DNA from: an uncultured Shimia sp.
GTDB taxonomy: Bacteria > Pseudomonadota > Alphaproteobacteria > Rhodobacterales > Rhodobacteraceae
Assembly (NCBI RefSeq): GCF_947498095.1
Contig: NZ_CANMJE010000003.1
Span: 62,001-126,000, forward strand
Direction: 5' to 3'
DNA length: 64,000 nucleotides
Of this stretch, positions 46,101 to 53,573 are shown in pieces. Numbering within the stretch: position 1 is the first letter of the stretch; the number at the start of each line of letters is the position of its first letter. The notes under the pieces were generated by a model, which saw only the letters and a list, made by a program, of their open reading frames with translations, was not told the DNA's origin and did not search any database. Made by a program: the position numbers and the translations under genes.

Positions 46101-47448
46101 CGAAGGGGCCATTTCGGGTACACCGCAGCAGGTGGGAACGTTCAGCTTCCGGGTGTTTGTGGTCGATGGCCAGGGCAACACTGGCTCCGGCGACTACGTA
46201 ACAAACGTGCTGCCCGGTGTTGGGATTATCGAGATAACCCCAAGCACTCTTCCGGCCGGGCTCACGAGCAATCCATATGAAGCTCAGCTGTCGTCGAGCA
46301 AAGGCATCGCCCCTTACGTTTATTCGACTGATGCGGGTTCTTTGCCGGACGGGCTGACATTGGAGCCGTCGACAGGTTTGATTTCCGGGGTTCCCCAATT
46401 TCCAGGGACGGCCAACTTTTCTGTTAATGTCATTGATAGCCAAGGCAACACGGGCCGGATCAACTATGGCCTTGTCATCGACGAGGGGCGTCCTGATCCC
46501 AGCACGGATCCTGAGGTTATCGAGTTGGTTGAAAAGACGTTTTCGGCAACACGTGAAATGATTGACAATCATCGCCAAAGCGCCTTGCGACGGCTGGAAA
46601 ACCTTAGAACTAAATTTGATTGCAACGCTCTAAAGGAAGAGTGCAACGCGCTCGGGGCATGGCAAATTGGCAGATATGTGTCTTCGGAAACCGGGTCCTT
46701 CGCGTCATACGTTTTAGGTGTGGATTACCAAGTCCGAAGTGACCTGATAGTGGGGCTAAGCTTTGGGTACGGACAGGCAAAAGTTGATGTTGGGCGTTTT
46801 GGTTCAGGACTCGATGTCAAAGGCAACACGGTCGCTGCCTACTTCACACATACCTTCGGGAATGATGCCTATCTTGAAGGCCTGCTTGGATACGGTGAAT
46901 TCAAGTATCAGACACAAAGGTACCTGACGAATTCGGGCGGTTACGAACTGGGCCGGCGAGATGGCGATTCAACGTTCATGTCACTGCGCTATACGCAGGC
47001 CTATAAATTGGCATCAGAGTCCATTTTGTCAGTGTTTGCCGGATACGACGCCGGGCAAATAAATCTGGACTCCTTTACTGAGTTAAACGGCACCAACCAA
47101 AGCCTGACTTTTGGATCAACAAGTCAGTTTTCTCAGGCGTTCAATATAGGTGTCAACTTTGAAAAAACCTGGCACCAAAGCTGGGGACTGTTGAATGGTT
47201 GGGTTGAAGCCAAATTTGCCCACGAGGTTATCGGTGGGTTTAGTCAGAGAGTTTTTTACAAGGATACACCAGAGATTCAGTACGTTCTGACAAATGACAG
47301 CAGCCAGCGAAACAGACTGACGTTCAGTTTCGGGGTCGAAACAGTTCAGAGAAATAGCACAGCCTCGATTGAGTTATTCGTTTCAAATGTCCTTGAGAGT
47401 TCGATCCCAAGCATCGGACTGGCAGCGTCTTACCAATTGGAATTCTGA
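40195..47448 (+). CDS. Giant Ig-like repeat protein with C-terminal autotransporter barrel
   Basis: A 2417-residue predicted surface protein. A long basic leader of about 45 residues precedes a hydrophobic core (CFTFAALLFLVVFVATPAQS), so export is Sec-dependent with an extended signal region. Residues 70-340 hold three divergent domains. From about 408 to 2105 run some 19 repeats of 88-90 residues with the He_PIG pattern: I-x-I-x-P-x-x-L, Y-x-x-x-L-x-A-x-GG-x-x-x-Y-x-F, ALPxGLxLxxxGLxSGTPTQ and DxQxNTGxxxYxLxV. The last 280 residues form a barrel: GAWQIGRYVSSETGSFASYV at the start, and YQLEF with a final Phe, as in autotransporters. It is probably a surface adhesin or stalk. No enzyme domain is visible. 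The ATG at 40195 has GAAGG very close, so another start in the leader is possible. Confidence 0.9.
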   Translation: MIVSRKQYLGLGLTIRKVGISLTRTWFVVRKPVKLVQKSESICNLALSCFTFAALLFLVVFVATPAQSQSPTRSQITLSDIIVGVERSLQLAPVAVNPLGTLPLSKESTSALSGYEFAVQGGALPEGLALTPNGVLSGRPSQTGTAQFDIVIRFQGRTVEILSYTLTVTNLSDAPNSVKAAEGVAIGLGLFPLIADFDGFSAADGATTRFDPTTLDEDGGIVVNTKLPNVNEGEFYEFRIVPIEPADGPFVFTTLDNNLPDGLVLSPDGVVSGATCDGRSNTKFFVGIDRLPDLYGEFEFSIKIDGSGNPNQCDAEVPIILPATIPAGFYDRSYEQFIAIENSADTFTFSVLSGVLPVGVTLVNESGRGKLAGFPQETGSFIFRVEATSTGGETLARDYNLVIIPVQGGISISPDALSEGQLNQSYSQQLSSSGGDGAYTYSLEDPSALPAGISFSSDGLFSGTPTEAGAFSLVANVIDGQGNTGTASYTLTITSPSVDLSITPSVLSDADYNVAYSQQLTASGGDGAYSFSLGSGVLPAGISLSNAGLLSGLAQEAGTFSFSVDVVDGQGNSGNQPYTLVVNSVSDLITITPSVLAQGTFGVFYELTLGATGGDGNYTPSLTGALPAGMTFDTSDGTFRGTPTQTGTFPVTVDVVDGQGNTGQKDYELEIVAISTLEITPATLSNATYNTLYNAQLAATGGNGSYSFSLSAGTLPNGVTMNGSGLISGTPTQAGDFSFVVAVSDTAGNTGERSYTLTVDRLTDLDIQPTSLTEGVFGVLYSQQVTASGGDGSYEFSVTAGVLPTGVQLTAGGLMSGTPTQTGNFPITVQVVDGQLNTGTRDYTLNIATTNGVIVITPDTLPEGTYSSAYSVTLDGTGGAAPYEFSLDVGPLPTGLTLVSDGTLSGTPTQTGSFPITVGVTDAQNNTSSKSYTLVVNTIDTISITPATVPDGTFGVAYNQQLSAAGGEGPYSFAVTLGALPNGVTLDSDGLISGTPVETGDFQFVVTATDAQNNTGIALYTLTIAPNTTLISIAPTTLPNGTYRVTYDQDLTASGGIGPYDFSISAGALPPGVSLSSSGTLLGSPLENGTFNFTVSVQDAQRNTGSRAYVLDVDPITTLDLEPPSLADGVNLTPYSQQLFANGGDGTYSFAVTSGALPDGLNLSAGGLISGTPTTSAVFPNIEITVTDTQLNTGVQTYSITIAANPQQIVIAPATLTDAQYGSFYSQPLSSSGGNAPYSYSQVGGTMPAGVSLVGSTISGVPTEAGSFSFRIRSEDNDPIPNSGEIVYTLTVARVTDLVISPATLPEGTYASAYSTQLTASGGDGTYGFALTAGALPAGLALETNGLLSGNPLETGTFPITVTTLDSEGNTGTRDYDLVINPVLDLITITPPSLPPATFGVFYELTLGATGGDGNYTPSLTGALPAGMTFDTSDGTFRGTPTQTGTFPVTVDVVDGQNNTGQIDYVLEVLAVSTLEIAPATLSNATFNAPYNAQLTATGGDGNYSFSSSSGALPDGMSLGTDGLLTGTPTQTGSFQFTVDVTDLQNNTGQRTYTLIVDILTNLGITPATLPNATYLTDYSQQLQGTGGVAPYSFEVQSGALPAGLTLTATGLIRGRASVTGRFDMTVGVTDAQGNTGSQAYTLVVDPISDLITITPESLPPATFGLFYELTLGATGGDGNYTPSLTGALPAGMTFDTSDGTFRGTPTQTGTFPVTVDVVDGQNNTGQKSYVLEVVAVDTLEITPTTLGDATFNVAYGQQLTATGGNGSYTFSVPTGVSPESIGLPEGITLSASGLLSGTPTEAGDFTFVANVVDTAGNTGQRAYTLTVARVTDLVISPATLPEGTYASAYSTQLTASGGDGTYGFALTAGALPAGLALETNGLLSGNPLETGTFPITVTTLDSEGNTGTRDYDLVVNPVLDLITITPAQVEDSVFGNTYFQQLTANGGEGPYTFSIESGALPDGLVLSSEGAISGTPQQVGTFSFRVFVVDGQGNTGSGDYVTNVLPGVGIIEITPSTLPAGLTSNPYEAQLSSSKGIAPYVYSTDAGSLPDGLTLEPSTGLISGVPQFPGTANFSVNVIDSQGNTGRINYGLVIDEGRPDPSTDPEVIELVEKTFSATREMIDNHRQSALRRLENLRTKFDCNALKEECNALGAWQIGRYVSSETGSFASYVLGVDYQVRSDLIVGLSFGYGQAKVDVGRFGSGLDVKGNTVAAYFTHTFGNDAYLEGLLGYGEFKYQTQRYLTNSGGYELGRRDGDSTFMSLRYTQAYKLASESILSVFAGYDAGQINLDSFTELNGTNQSLTFGSTSQFSQAFNIGVNFEKTWHQSWGLLNGWVEAKFAHEVIGGFSQRVFYKDTPEIQYVLTNDSSQRNRLTFSFGVETVQRNSTASIELFVSNVLESSIPSIGLAASYQLEF
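42067..42171 (+). repeat. 105-base segment present three times in the giant gene
   Basis: The segment that encodes ALPAGMTFDTSDGTFRGTPT and QTGTFPVTVDVVDGQ is the same at 42067-42171 and in the repeats that begin at 44386 and 45181, apart from the final codon. The flanking parts of these three repeats differ more. Identity of this kind inside a diverged repeat array points to recent duplication or gene conversion. Confidence 0.8.
44055..44369 (+). repeat. Near-identical repeat unit, first copy
   Basis: About 315 bases starting TTACACGCTGACGGTTGC recur at 45663-45977, an offset of 1608 bases or six Ig-like repeats. I saw only a few single-base differences, among them cccgcgac/cccgtgac and cataaatccc/cgtaaacccc. 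It encodes one whole Ig-like unit (LVISPATLPEGTYASAYSTQ onward). Confidence 0.85.
45663..45977 (+). repeat. Near-identical repeat unit, second copy
   Basis: The second copy of the unit at 44055-44369. The repeats just before each copy differ, so the duplication is of a unit and not of the whole six-repeat block. Confidence 0.85.
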
Positions 47449-47520
47449 GTCCTGCCCTTCGGTAGCCCCGCCAATGGAAAATTGCTTGAGGTGGGCAATG
47501 TGGCATCCTAGCGTTCGTCA

Positions 47521-48145
47521 ATGGCAAGCACTCCCCATTTCGCATTTCTAAACTGTAACTGTGGCTATAGTCCAAGCGGTGAGGCTGTACGTCAGCTTAC
47601 TGCTGTCGCGTTGCGATTCAGACAATCTTCTGCATGGCCTCGGCTCCTTGCTGAAGGAAGCGATTTGGCCCATTTTCCGCTTCAGATATCCGCAACAAGC
47701 GCGTGAATCTGATGCGATGCCACTTGTACCGACAGTGACACTGTAACGAAGATTTCTCTAGGACCAGCGACGAGCAACACTGTCTTTGGTGTATTGTTGA
47801 ACACGAAGGCAAGATTATGGAAGACTAAGCCTAAAGCGCCGATACAGGGTCGAGTTACTAAAGTGTCATAGGTTGCGAGAAACGTTACGGCCGACACGCG
47901 GTCATTGTTTCCGAAAAACTACCGTCTTGTGGCGCTGCGAGTAAACTCGCCAAGATAAGTGCGTGTTGCTTCAACTGCAATCGGGTAGAGTGCACAGACT
48001 TACCAATTATAGGGTGAGCATAAGCCATGAATCACATTTGCCGACTGAAAAGCTTGCAGTCGTTTGACTCCATCCATTGCTCAGCTTTCAGCCACTTTAA
48101 CCAGGACCGCGGTACTTCAAAGAGAGACCATTTAAGTTGATCCGT
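47521..48145 (+). pseudogene. Heavily decayed IS6-family transposase
   Basis: Pieces in shifting frames match an IS6 transposase in order. ATGGCAAGCACTCCCCATTT at 47521 resembles the start of the copy at 37005. VRLYVSLLLSR follows near 47580, then RFGPFSASDIRNKRVN near 47665 and IVEHEGK near 47800, then KRYGRHAVIVSEKLPSCGAA near 47885 and LKSLQSF, SHFNQDRGTSKRDH near 48050-48125. Many stops and shifts exist. It looks older than the copies at 29 and 37 kb, and no terminal repeat could be set. Confidence 0.7.
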
Positions 48146-48399
48146 ACCAATGTTCTTGCTCAGTGAAGCGGTCTTTTCGCAGCACAAAGGATAGAGGCGT
48201 GGTGCCGTAATTGATTGGTTCGAATTTGACCGGCGCCCTTCTCAACGAATTTGCATACCGCCGGAATCTGCTACAAAAAATCGGTCAAACTATCCTGATG
48301 CAGCCGTGGAATAAAGCTGGTGGCCTCGTAGGGTAAAAGATTGTCCTCCGATGCAGTGTGCTGACGGCCTTCTGCAACAAATGAGGGAAGAGCCAGGGA

Positions 48400-48779
48400 A
48401 TGTCCAATTTATGGGGCGGATTATCTCAGGCTTTGATGCTGGTATGGTCCCATGAAGCTGATCTTATCTGGATTAGGACGCGCTCTTTGCAGGTAACTCG
48501 GACAGCGCTAAGGTAAACTCGGCCATTGTGTTGCCTAAGTGCGCCTTGTCGGCTGTGCGCCGCTTCCGTTTCCGGCGGCTGACTATTGCGGTCATGAGTG
48601 CCCCGATGGAATTGTCTCCAGTTGTTGCCGGGCTGATCGTCTACACTCTACTTAGCCGGTCTAGGCCTTTTGGCGTGTTTGGGCTGGTGTTCACGCCGAC
48701 GGCGATGATAATTGAACAGTTCATTATCTTTGCGCCGCTCATTGCCTCAATCGCCCATCGGGCCTTGCGAGAGTTATAG
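48400..48779 (+). pseudogene. tupB: tupB pseudogene (tungstate ABC permease)
   Basis: From the ATG at 48400 the frame reads SNLWGGLSQALMLVWSHEAD and then RTRSLQVTRTALR before a stop. In another frame RRFRFRRLTIAVMSAPMELS, PVVAGLIVYTLLSRSRPFGV and FGLVFTPTAMIIEQFIIFAP follow, which are the helices and loop of TupB-type tungstate permeases (usual form LPPVVVGLVVYLLLSRSGPL). A frame change near 48515 and an early stop at 48779 end it. The C-terminal third, and the tupA and tupC partners, are not seen nearby. Confidence 0.78.
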
Positions 48780-49084
48780 TGCAATTACATTGATTTGTTG
48801 ATTTTCCGACACTACACTTGCCGCTCGCAATGTCGATGATCTTGGCCGCGTCGGTGATTTTCTTGGGGCCAGCCGGTTCCGCCTTGCGTGAGGGTTTCAG
48901 ATCAAGAGTGCTATCTTATCCGGAAAGTAATTGTAGAATGCGCCGCCGTTTTCGTAGTTTAGTGCTGTCCTTACGCGGATCTAGGATGGTAGAAATCGGT
49001 TCGAATTGGTATAGTAACACTCGTGTTTTCCAGTCTTGATCCTCCGGCCCTTAGTCTTCGAAGCGGACGCACTCAATGCGAGAC
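48780..49084. other. Gene-free stretch after the tupB pseudogene
   Basis: About 305 bases with no open frame that I can support. It may hold further remains of the tungstate operon, but I could not match any. It ends at the stop of the M24 peptidase gene. Confidence 0.4.
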
Positions 49085-50212
49085 TCAATCTTGCTTGCGG
49101 TCTTTGACTAGGAGCTGACGTACTGTACGTGGCATTTCTGACAAGAATTCAAGCTTGTCCTGATGTAGGAAGCCGACGTCTTCGAGCCGGATACCAAATT
49201 CCTCTTTGAGGTAGATCCCCGGTTCAATGGAAAACACGTTTCCGGCTCTCAGAGGTTCAGGATAGTTGGCCGCGATATATGGAGGTTCGTGGACGTCGAC
49301 ACCTAAACCATGGCCGGTACGATGCAGGAACTCCGGGCCATAACCAGCGTCCTCAATCACGGTCCGCGCGGCTTTGTCAACGTCGCTGCAAAGGGTACCG
49401 GGACGGGCGGCGGATTGTGCAGATTGCACCGCTTGCTCAACGATACCGGCAATCTCTTGGTGCCGGGCATTGGGTGTATCCCCGTACCAGGCACAGCGTG
49501 TCATGTCTGAGGGGTAGCCGCGTAAGCGGCAACCGGCGTCTATCAGGACCGCCATGTCGGGCTGCAAGATATCAAGGCTTGTGTGATGGTGCGGATAAGC
49601 ACTGTTCTTGCCAAAAGCAACGATGCAAAAGGCGGGCTCAGCCCCGTTAGCCATGTAGTGATCGACGATAATATCACGCACGTCGAGTTCGGTCATTCCG
49701 GTGCGCATGGCGCTAAACGCCCGCTCAAAAGCGGCATCGTTCAAAAGTGCGCTGTCGCGCAAGAGTTGCCGTTCCTCAGCGTCTTTTTCAGCCCGCAGAA
49801 ACCCCACCGTGTCCAAAGTAAAGCGGTGGGTCGGGGCATCGAGCTGGTCTAGCAGAAGAAATGAGAAATCGGTGCGCATCATTTCGTCCAGCACGATATT
49901 GAGGCCGGGACGAGTAGCGTTTGCATCGCTCAAAAGCTGTGTAAGGGCCCCCAGCGGTCCATCGGCGTCGCTCCACGTGTAAAACGGCGTGTCTTTGCAT
50001 TGGGCGCGCGATGCTTCAGCGTTCAGAAGGGGCATGAGCACGCCAACGTGGTCGGCAGTGACAACAGCCATGACCGGGCGTTCATCACCATGCGGGTTTA
50101 GCCCCAAAAGCCATTGCATGTGGCTTCCTGGTCCGATGGCGATCAAATCGGTGTTGGTTTGGGCCATACGCTTGCGCAGCCGCGCCAACCGGTTTTCGAC
50201 GATGTCAGACAT
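49085..50212 (-). CDS. M24-family metallopeptidase (Xaa-Pro dipeptidase-like)
   Basis: A 375-residue pita-bread-fold peptidase. A creatinase-like N-terminal domain of about 135 residues is followed by the catalytic domain. Its metal ligands are seen in order: Asp in LIDAGCRLRGYPSDMTRCAW near residue 225 (two Asp), His in HRTGHGLGVDVHEPPYIAAN near residue 303, Glu in NVFSIEPGIYLKE and Glu in IRLEDVGFL. Relatives cleave Xaa-Pro peptides, creatine or ectoine, so the substrate is open. The ATG at 50212 follows GGAGAGGTTCC. It follows the XRE-cupin gene and an ABC importer, so it probably processes what that importer brings in. Confidence 0.88.
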   Translation of the reverse strand: MSDIVENRLARLRKRMAQTNTDLIAIGPGSHMQWLLGLNPHGDERPVMAVVTADHVGVLMPLLNAEASRAQCKDTPFYTWSDADGPLGALTQLLSDANATRPGLNIVLDEMMRTDFSFLLLDQLDAPTHRFTLDTVGFLRAEKDAEERQLLRDSALLNDAAFERAFSAMRTGMTELDVRDIIVDHYMANGAEPAFCIVAFGKNSAYPHHHTSLDILQPDMAVLIDAGCRLRGYPSDMTRCAWYGDTPNARHQEIAGIVEQAVQSAQSAARPGTLCSDVDKAARTVIEDAGYGPEFLHRTGHGLGVDVHEPPYIAANYPEPLRAGNVFSIEPGIYLKEEFGIRLEDVGFLHQDKLEFLSEMPRTVRQLLVKDRKQD

Positions 50213-50247
50213 GGAACCTCTCCAGAGTGGCGCAGTGTTGGGTGGGG

Positions 50248-50850
50248 TTAATCCCGATGACCGGGCAGGCGGCTGTTTTGCGCACCTTGCAGAACGACCA
50301 GAGTGCCGGTCCACAGCATGCGGGCAGGGGTGTCACCCAAAGTTTTCCAAGCATGAGGCGTCATCCCATCATAGTGCAGGCTATCGCCCTCGCGCAGGGT
50401 AAAGGTCTCTCCATCCAAGCTTTTTTCTATAGAGCCGCTGAGGATGTAAATGAATTCCTCACCCTCGTGTTGGAAGGTTTCTGACTGAAACCCCGGAGGG
50501 CAATTCATGATGAAGGCAGACAGCTCGTGGCCGGGAAACTCGGTGCTAAGCGCTTCATAGGTTACGCCGGAATCAGAAATCGAGAACCTGCGCCGCTGAT
50601 CTGCGTAGGACACCGCATCCCCTGGTCGGGGACGGGCAACAAAGTAATCAAGCCCCAGATCAAGCGCACGTGCAATCTGTGCCAAGGTGCCGAGCGAGGG
50701 CGTCGCATTGCCCCGTTCAACCTGCGACAGATAACCGACGGATACGCCTGCACGGTCGCAGAGCTCTTTCAGGGTAAGCTTGCGCTTTTGGCGGCATTTG
50801 CGGATCAAGTTGCCCAGTTTGGTCGGTTCGATCTGATTGGATGCTAACAT
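50248..50850 (-). CDS. XRE-family regulator with C-terminal cupin domain
   Basis: A 200-residue regulator. The helix-turn-helix spans residues 12-66: LIRKCRQKRKLTLKELCDRA, then GVSVGYLSQVERGNATPSLG. The C-terminal cupin has EGEEFIYILSGSIEKSLDGE and LREGDSLHYDGMTPHAWKTL and would bind a small effector. This HTH-cupin design is common among regulators of amine, peptide and osmolyte genes. The ATG at 50850 is preferred because it starts the domain at the normal place. It lies in the operon between the importer ATPase and the M24 peptidase genes and so is their probable regulator. Confidence 0.88.
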   Translation of the reverse strand: MLASNQIEPTKLGNLIRKCRQKRKLTLKELCDRAGVSVGYLSQVERGNATPSLGTLAQIARALDLGLDYFVARPRPGDAVSYADQRRRFSISDSGVTYEALSTEFPGHELSAFIMNCPPGFQSETFQHEGEEFIYILSGSIEKSLDGETFTLREGDSLHYDGMTPHAWKTLGDTPARMLWTGTLVVLQGAQNSRLPGHRD

Positions 50851-50922
50851 GCGAGGTCCCCCCGATTTGCAGGGGTCAAGTCCACGCAGGCGGGCAGTGG
50901 TATGCAAAAACGACGCATTTCG

Positions 50923-52614
50923 TCAGCCCGACAATTGCGCCAGTCGAGGCATCAGGTCGAGCAACTGGGCGGTATACTGCTGCTCCGGTTTAACAAAGAG
51001 CGTTTCTGTGTCCTGCACCTCGATCAGCTGTCCTTGCTTCATCACGCCAACGCGGTCACACATCTGACGCACCACTGGAAGGTCATGGCTGATGAACAAC
51101 ATGGTAAGGCCAAGGTGCTCCTGCAAATCCTTAAGAATATTGAGGATTTGTGCCTGAATGGACACGTCCAAGGCACTGGTGGGTTCATCGCAAATCAAGA
51201 ACCGTGGCTGTGTTGCCAAAGCGCGGGCAATTGAGATTCGTTGCCGCTGCCCACCGGAGAACTCATGCGGGTACTTTGTTGCAGCAGCTCGGGTCAAACC
51301 GACCCGATCCAGCAATTCGTGCACCCGCCCGCTAATCTGATCCGGTGGCAAAATCTTGTGATGCATCAATGGCTCGGCCACGATGCTTTCCACTTTCATG
51401 CGCGGGTTCAGACTTGAGAACGGATCTTGGAAAATCATCTGGATCTGTTTTCGATAGTTCGCCATTTCAACTGTCGACATCGCGGTGACGTCATCGCCGT
51501 CGAAATGAATTTGGCCACCATCGACTGGCAGCAGTGTGCCAATCATGCGTGCAACAGTGGATTTTCCCGATCCACTTTCCCCGACGAGGCCAAAAACCTC
51601 ACCGTCCTTGATGTCGAATGACACGTCATCAACGGCGGTGAAATAGGTGCGTCGTGACGGCAGAATGGCGGATTTCTCTAGAAACTTTTTGGTGATGCCT
51701 TTGACTTCGACCAATTTGCCGGATTTGGATGGTTCTGGTTTGTGCCAGTTGCGCGCAAGGTCTTCGATCTTAAAAGTGGTTTCACGACCACCATAGCTGA
51801 CCTGTGGGAACCGGTGCAGCTTCACTTGCGGGCGCGGCACGGCAGAGATCAGCGACTTGGTATATTCATGTTCAGGTGCGCTTAGCACTCTGTCTGTTGG
51901 CCCGTTCTCAACAACCTCGCCAGAGTACATGACGGTAACCTGTTCGGTGGTGTCGGCGATCACGCCCATGTCGTGCGTAACTAGTATCACCCCCACCTGC
52001 GTTTCTGAGGCCAGCTCCTTAATAAGGTCCAATACCTGCGCCTGAATGGACACGTCCAGCGCGGTAGTCGGCTCATCGGCTACGATAACTGAAGGTTCGG
52101 AGCACAAGGCTAGAGCAATCACGACGCGTTGGCGCATACCGCCCGAAAACTGGTGCGGATACTGGTCGAACCGCGTTTTTGGGTCCGGGATCGATACCCT
52201 GTCCAGCAGGGCAAGCGCGCGTTCCTTAGCCTCAGCGGCAGAGACCTTCAGGTGCAGCTGAATGGTTTCAACCAACTGCTCGCCAATGGTGAATAGCGGG
52301 TTGAGAGAGGTCAGAGGATCCTGAAAGATCATGCCAATTTCACGACCACGAATAGCGCGCTTTTCCTCGGCGCTCAGGTTGTCGATACGGCGTCCCTTGA
52401 GCCAGATTTCCCCGGAAGCAATGCGCGCTGGATCATCCAAAAGCCCGATGACAGCATTGCCGGTCATCGACTTGCCCGCCCCACTTTCGCCGACAACGCC
52501 TCGGATTTCTCCGGGGTGGATGTCATAGCTGACATTCTTGACAGGACGGACCAACCCGTGGCGGGTGGGAATTTCGACCGTCAGGTTGCGGATGGATAAT
52601 ACGGGTTCGGTCAT
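50923..52614 (-). CDS. Peptide-type ABC importer, fused double ATPase (DppD-DppF like)
   Basis: A 563-residue protein with two complete ABC ATPase domains in tandem. The first has Walker A GESGAGKS near residue 40, signature FSGGMRQRV and Walker B VIVADEPTTALD. The second has GESGSGKS near residue 340, FSGGQRQRI and FLICDEPTSALD. A linker of about 60 residues joins them. It powers uptake through the two permeases upstream. Fusion of DppD and DppF in one chain is common in alphaproteobacteria. Its start overlaps the end of the DppC-like gene by four bases. Confidence 0.94.
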   Translation of the reverse strand: MTEPVLSIRNLTVEIPTRHGLVRPVKNVSYDIHPGEIRGVVGESGAGKSMTGNAVIGLLDDPARIASGEIWLKGRRIDNLSAEEKRAIRGREIGMIFQDPLTSLNPLFTIGEQLVETIQLHLKVSAAEAKERALALLDRVSIPDPKTRFDQYPHQFSGGMRQRVVIALALCSEPSVIVADEPTTALDVSIQAQVLDLIKELASETQVGVILVTHDMGVIADTTEQVTVMYSGEVVENGPTDRVLSAPEHEYTKSLISAVPRPQVKLHRFPQVSYGGRETTFKIEDLARNWHKPEPSKSGKLVEVKGITKKFLEKSAILPSRRTYFTAVDDVSFDIKDGEVFGLVGESGSGKSTVARMIGTLLPVDGGQIHFDGDDVTAMSTVEMANYRKQIQMIFQDPFSSLNPRMKVESIVAEPLMHHKILPPDQISGRVHELLDRVGLTRAAATKYPHEFSGGQRQRISIARALATQPRFLICDEPTSALDVSIQAQILNILKDLQEHLGLTMLFISHDLPVVRQMCDRVGVMKQGQLIEVQDTETLFVKPEQQYTAQLLDLMPRLAQLSG

Positions 52615-53573
52615 TTTAGCCTCGGGTTCAAGACATCGCGCAGCCAGTCACCCAGCATGTTCACACTCAGCGCCAGGGCCAGCAGGGTGCAGGCAGGGAA
52701 GAAAAGGATCCACCACTCTCCGGAGAACAGATAGCCCTGCCCGATACGGATTAGCGTACCCAAGGATGGTTGCGTGGGTGGCGCCCCCACTCCGAGGAAA
52801 CTAAGCGTAGCTTCGGCGATAATCGCCAGCGCCAGTGAAATGGTTGCGATCACCAAAACGGGTGACAGGATGTTGGGCAGAATGTGCCGCAGCATGATGG
52901 CCGAAGGGCGTCGCCCGATCAGTCTGGCTGCCGACACGTAGTCCTTATTCTTTTCCACCAAGGTCGCGCCGCGTACAACGCGGGCAAACTGCACCCAGTC
53001 ACTCAGGCCAATGGCAAGGATCAGCACCCAGATCGCCATCTGATCGCGGTGTTCGATCGGGGTGATACCCTTGGCAATACCAAAGATCAGCATCGCAACA
53101 AGGATGGAGGGGAAAGTCAGTTGTACGTCGGCGGTGCGCATGATGAAACTGTCGATCCAGCCCCCGAAGTACCCGGCTAAAAGACCGAGAAAGATGCCCA
53201 GGATCACTGCGAACAGCACAGCAGAAAAGCCGACGAACAGCGAAATTCGCATACCGTATAGGATGGTGGAAAACACATCCCGCCCCTGATCGTCGGTGCC
53301 CAACAGGAAGCTCTCGCCGGTAAAGGCATTCGGGGTCATCGGAGGGGTGAACCCGTTCATCAGGTTCAGCGATGTAGGGTCGAACGGGTTGGTTGTCGCA
53401 ATCAGAGGCGCGAATACAGCCGACAGGATCAAGAGAAGCGAAACGGCGGCCGACACCATCGCCACTGGCGAACGCCGGAAAGCATAGTAGAGGTCGCTGT
53501 CCAGCGCGCGGCGCAGCCGCGACGGGGGCGCCGATTGCGTTTCGTTTTGCGCAGAGAGGGGTTGATCGGTCAC
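52611..53573 (-). CDS. Peptide-type ABC importer permease, DppC-like
   Basis: A 320-residue inner-membrane permease with about six helices. An N-terminal soluble segment is followed by AMVSAAVSLLLILSAVFAPL and LLGTDDQGRDVFSTILYGMR near residue 92, the DppC signature. The EAA loop VRGATLVEKNKDYVSAARLI near residue 202 contacts the ATPase. It starts with GTG at 53573 and overlaps the DppB-like gene's end by four bases, so the four importer genes are translated as a coupled set. Confidence 0.93.
   Translation of the reverse strand: MTDQPLSAQNETQSAPPSRLRRALDSDLYYAFRRSPVAMVSAAVSLLLILSAVFAPLIATTNPFDPTSLNLMNGFTPPMTPNAFTGESFLLGTDDQGRDVFSTILYGMRISLFVGFSAVLFAVILGIFLGLLAGYFGGWIDSFIMRTADVQLTFPSILVAMLIFGIAKGITPIEHRDQMAIWVLILAIGLSDWVQFARVVRGATLVEKNKDYVSAARLIGRRPSAIMLRHILPNILSPVLVIATISLALAIIAEATLSFLGVGAPPTQPSLGTLIRIGQGYLFSGEWWILFFPACTLLALALSVNMLGDWLRDVLNPRLK

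Noticed and set aside
41400-46500. Regular repeats as a CRISPR or tandem-satellite array
   Set aside because: The period is about 265 bases, in frame within one open reading frame, and the units vary as protein domains do.
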